Positions 4,129 through 6,287 of a stretch of 6,287 bases of DNA are shown here, one piece after another. The stretch is from Verrucomicrobiota bacterium (lineage in GTDB: Bacteria > Verrucomicrobiota > Verrucomicrobiia > Chthoniobacterales > Terrimicrobiaceae). Position 1 is the stretch's first letter; every line of letters starts with the position of its first letter. The translations under genes and the position numbers were made by a program. A model generated the notes under the pieces. It was not told where the DNA came from. It searched no databases and saw only the letters and a list, made by a program, of their open reading frames with translations. The DNA is taken from positions 1 through 6,287 of the forward strand of contig JAPLTI010000095.1 of NCBI GenBank assembly GCA_026398285.1. The letters run 5' to 3'.

Positions 4129-5450
4129 GGCAAGAACTCCAGCAGTTCGGCAGGCACGAGACGGATTTCGGGAGTTCCTTCGATTTGGATGGGAAGGCGT
4201 CCATCGGTGAGCGGGGTTCCGATGGCAAGACTGGCTACCACATGCTCTCCAGCGGTGGCTTCCGGCGTGTTTTCAGACAGCTTGGCAAGGAAGGTGATTC
4301 GTTTTTGAGGTGTGCCGAGTCCGCATTTTTCGATTTCGGAGGGCGTGGCGGGAAGGCGGTTCACGACCTTCGTTCGAGCCAGCGTTTTTGCGATATCTAC
4401 TATGTTTGGAGCGTTGTCGGACCAACCTTCGCGGGTGCGAGTGATGTCGCGCTGGGTTTCGTTGGTTTGGATTCGGATGACATCGACGAGGTCGAGATTG
4501 ATCCGGAAGAGTGCTGTGTCGCGGAGACTTTCGAGATCGGGGGCAATGAGGGTGGCGGCATTGCCTGAAACCGTGCCGCTGATCTTTCTGGGGTCCAAGC
4601 GGACCGTTGCGGATCCATCCGCAGCGGGTTTTGAAATCCTTATCGCATGAGGTGCTTCATTGGCGCTGGTAAAAAACTCTGCTTCCGCAGATGAGTCGAT
4701 GCGGGAATCTCCCGGCGACTCGGGCTTGATCTCAAGCCCGAAGTTTTCGAGCCGCAGGGCGTGGATTTTTGAGAGCAGTTCATCCACGGCGGCGTCATCG
4801 GCCGGAGCGGTCAAGGGGCGGAGGATTTTCCAACCATCTGCCTCGCGCTCCAGTTCAAGGTTGGAGTTGCCTTTGCGGAACACAATGCGTTCGATCTGGG
4901 CGGGATCGAGCGGCAGAAGTCGCCGGTCGCGGTATTTTTCGATCGGGAGCGTGATGAGGCGAACGATGTCTCTCGGGATAAGATAAACGGTTTTGGAATT
5001 CTCAAATGCGACATACTGGCGGGTGCCGTCGGGGCTTGTCTTTCCAATGAGCAGGGAGCGAGGCAAGTCGCCTTTGAAGTCAATTTGCAGGCTGCTTTTG
5101 AGAACTCCGTAGCCTGCGAGGTTTTTATCATCCCGGATTTCCGTGGCATCGATGCGGTCGAGAACGGGAGTCTCCAGCGCGGTTTGGATGAGCGTATTGA
5201 TGGCCTCCGGGGAAGCCGTGTCCTCGAGACCTTTCGTAAGATGCCAACCATCGTTCGAGCGTTGGATGCGGAAGGATTGATCGCCGTTTTTGATGCTGAT
5301 GCCGGAGATGTCCTCCGGGTCGAATTGAAACAAGGCGGAGCCTGGTTGGATGACGCGCTCTGTGGAGAAACGCCAGCGGTGTGTTGTTCCAACAAACACC
5401 GCAAGTCCAATGGCGGCGAGCAGGAGGAGGATGGTCGAAATCCGGCTCAT
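4125..5450 (-). CDS. DUF4340 domain protein, membrane-anchored, three-fold repeat
   Basis: The 441-residue protein has one N-terminal membrane anchor (about 4-22, LLLLAAIGLAVFVG) and a long domain, presumably on the outer face of the membrane. It shows three copies of one module. The motif D-x-x-x-I-x-x-I, a charged strand and then an R/E-rich strand ending in GW occurs at about 43-69, 181-207 and 319-343, a period of 138 residues. Each copy closes with a strand block (about 133-165, 270-309, 407-440). DUF4340 proteins of unknown biochemical role typically stand next to GldG-type ABC auxiliary proteins, as here. I chose the ATG at 5450 because it overlaps the stop of the upstream gene (ATGA); a TTG at 5468 would add six residues. 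It is the last gene of its operon. No signal-peptidase II lipobox was noticed. Confidence 0.9.
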   Translation of the reverse strand: MSRISTILLLLAAIGLAVFVGTTHRWRFSTERVIQPGSALFQFDPEDISGISIKNGDQSFRIQRSNDGWHLTKGLEDTASPEAINTLIQTALETPVLDRIDATEIRDDKNLAGYGVLKSSLQIDFKGDLPRSLLIGKTSPDGTRQYVAFENSKTVYLIPRDIVRLITLPIEKYRDRRLLPLDPAQIERIVFRKGNSNLELEREADGWKILRPLTAPADDAAVDELLSKIHALRLENFGLEIKPESPGDSRIDSSAEAEFFTSANEAPHAIRISKPAADGSATVRLDPRKISGTVSGNAATLIAPDLESLRDTALFRINLDLVDVIRIQTNETQRDITRTREGWSDNAPNIVDIAKTLARTKVVNRLPATPSEIEKCGLGTPQKRITFLAKLSENTPEATAGEHVVASLAIGTPLTDGRLPIQIEGTPEIRLVPAELLEFLP

Positions 5451-6287
5451 GCGCGGCGTCGTAACCAAGCCAAAAGCCCCAAAACGGCTGCCAGGGCCGG
5501 AATGCCGACAATGACCAGCAGCGCGAGGCGCGACAGCTGAATGTCGGTGAGTTGGAGCGCAAAGCGGGTTGCATTTTTGGGAGTGATACCGCTGACGCTG
5601 CCACGGTCGATGAGTGAATTCACACAGCCAACAATGAGGTCGAGACCTGGCCGACTGAGTCCGGCATCGAAGGCGAATTGGGATGATCCCATGACGATGA
5701 GGCGGGAACTTTGAATGCCGACACGGTCGTTCTCCACGGCATCGCGGTCTGCGGAGGCTCCGATGATTAGCGGTTGCCCGTTGTCGATCCCGTCTTGGTA
5801 GGCCACGCCACCGGGTTGATTCGGGAGGTAGGCGGTTTCTCCCCAGAATTCCTCGGCGGCTTCCACAAGCGGGCGGATGCGGATTTTTTCCTGCTGGGCA
5901 AGGGGTTGGTCGAACCCGAGGGACTGCGAGGCTCCGGGGAAAAGAATGTTCATGCCTTCGAGACGGCGGGTTACCTCGGCATTCGGCAAAACATGGGCCG
6001 TGACATCGCGCAGGATCCCAGTGGCCAAGGGAAGCTGGATCAATCGCAGCACGCGGTCGTCGCGAGGAATAATGCCCGAATTCGCCAGCAACGCGTGCAG
6101 GCGCGGGGTGGAACTGTTGGGATCGAGTAGGACGAGCATTTTACCGCCCTTTCGCAGCCATGCCCCGAGGACAGCCGCCTCGCGCTCGTCGAGGTCTGAT
6201 TTCGGAGCCACTAGGATCAGCGCGGACGCGTCAGGCGGTATCGCATCGGCGGATGATAAGGAGAGGGTCTTGACGACGGCATTCTGC
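5447..6287 (-). CDS. GldG-family ABC transporter auxiliary protein, 5'-truncated by the window
   Basis: The frame is open to the right edge, and 279 residues are visible with the N-terminus missing. Visible parts include ASALILVAPKSDLDEREAAV, then GAWLRKGGKMLVLLDP, the typical GldG/ABC_transp_aux block in which an acidic residue-led helix precedes a GGK-LVLLDP strand. Further on are SSRLIVMGSSQFAFD and a region with VGCVNSLIDR before a C-terminal membrane helix (LALLVIVGIPALAAVLGLL) and a basic tail, LRRRA. Such proteins accompany an ABC ATPase and a permease; in gliding Bacteroidota the set GldA-GldF-GldG serves motility, while elsewhere the cargo is unknown. The codons upstream of a GTG at 6211 clearly continue the family pattern, so that GTG is not the start. 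The stop overlaps the ATG of the DUF4340 gene by four bases. Confidence 0.88.
   Translation of the reverse strand, partial: QNAVVKTLSLSSADAIPPDASALILVAPKSDLDEREAAVLGAWLRKGGKMLVLLDPNSSTPRLHALLANSGIIPRDDRVLRLIQLPLATGILRDVTAHVLPNAEVTRRLEGMNILFPGASQSLGFDQPLAQQEKIRIRPLVEAAEEFWGETAYLPNQPGGVAYQDGIDNGQPLIIGASADRDAVENDRVGIQSSRLIVMGSSQFAFDAGLSRPGLDLIVGCVNSLIDRGSVSGITPKNATRFALQLTDIQLSRLALLVIVGIPALAAVLGLLAWLRRRA

Noticed and set aside
5451..5468. TTG start at 5468 for the DUF4340 gene
   Set aside because: The ATG at 5450 gives the classic ATGA stop-start overlap with the preceding gene and places the membrane anchor right at the N-terminus.
6209..6211. GTG at 6211 as the start of the GldG-like gene
   Set aside because: Codons upstream to the window edge remain open and continue the family pattern (ASALILVAPKSDLDE), so the gene is simply cut by the window.

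Overview
The window looks like ordinary bacterial chromosome with two parts. The left third (about 1-2150) is accessory DNA made of small toxin-antitoxin genes with roomy, structured gaps. The right two thirds (about 2158-6287) is tightly packed housekeeping and envelope-type DNA that is visibly richer in G+C. The pairing of a GldG-like ABC auxiliary protein with a DUF4340 protein, together with the type of DoxX and pirin proteins, would fit Verrucomicrobiota or a related PVC-group lineage. This is an inference from gene content; the sequence contains no rRNA or other marker to prove it.

Left part. Positions 1-249 hold what may be a broken gene end, with two overlapping frames. A lone CopG/BrnA-type antitoxin follows at 386-628. 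It has its own promoter and the only strong Shine-Dalgarno sequence in the window, but no toxin next to it. Next is a complete YefM-YoeB module (777-1294, genes overlapping by ATGA). A 290-base gap follows, containing a roughly 90-base imperfect palindrome, an A+T-rich patch and a 14-base tandem duplication that overlaps a promoter. The last module is a complete short antitoxin plus ParE-type toxin pair (1585-2054, genes overlapping by 16 bases).

Right part. A pirin/bicupin protein (2158-2880) and a small DoxX-type membrane protein (2896-3288) probably form a two-gene operon. 6-Phosphogluconolactonase (3433-4128, pentose phosphate pathway) comes next. Its stop codon overlaps the stop codon of a convergent minus-strand operon. 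That operon reads from the right edge: a 5'-truncated GldG-family ABC-transport auxiliary protein (to 5447), then a DUF4340 protein (5450-4125) joined by an ATGA overlap. The DUF4340 protein can be seen to consist of three tandem copies of a module of about 138 residues. The ATPase and permease genes that normally accompany these two would lie beyond the right edge.

I did not find a clearly new system. The items most worth checking are the long palindrome between the toxin-antitoxin modules, the doubled operator-like site before the third module, the orphan antitoxin with a possible toxin remnant, and the three-fold repeat in the DUF4340 protein.
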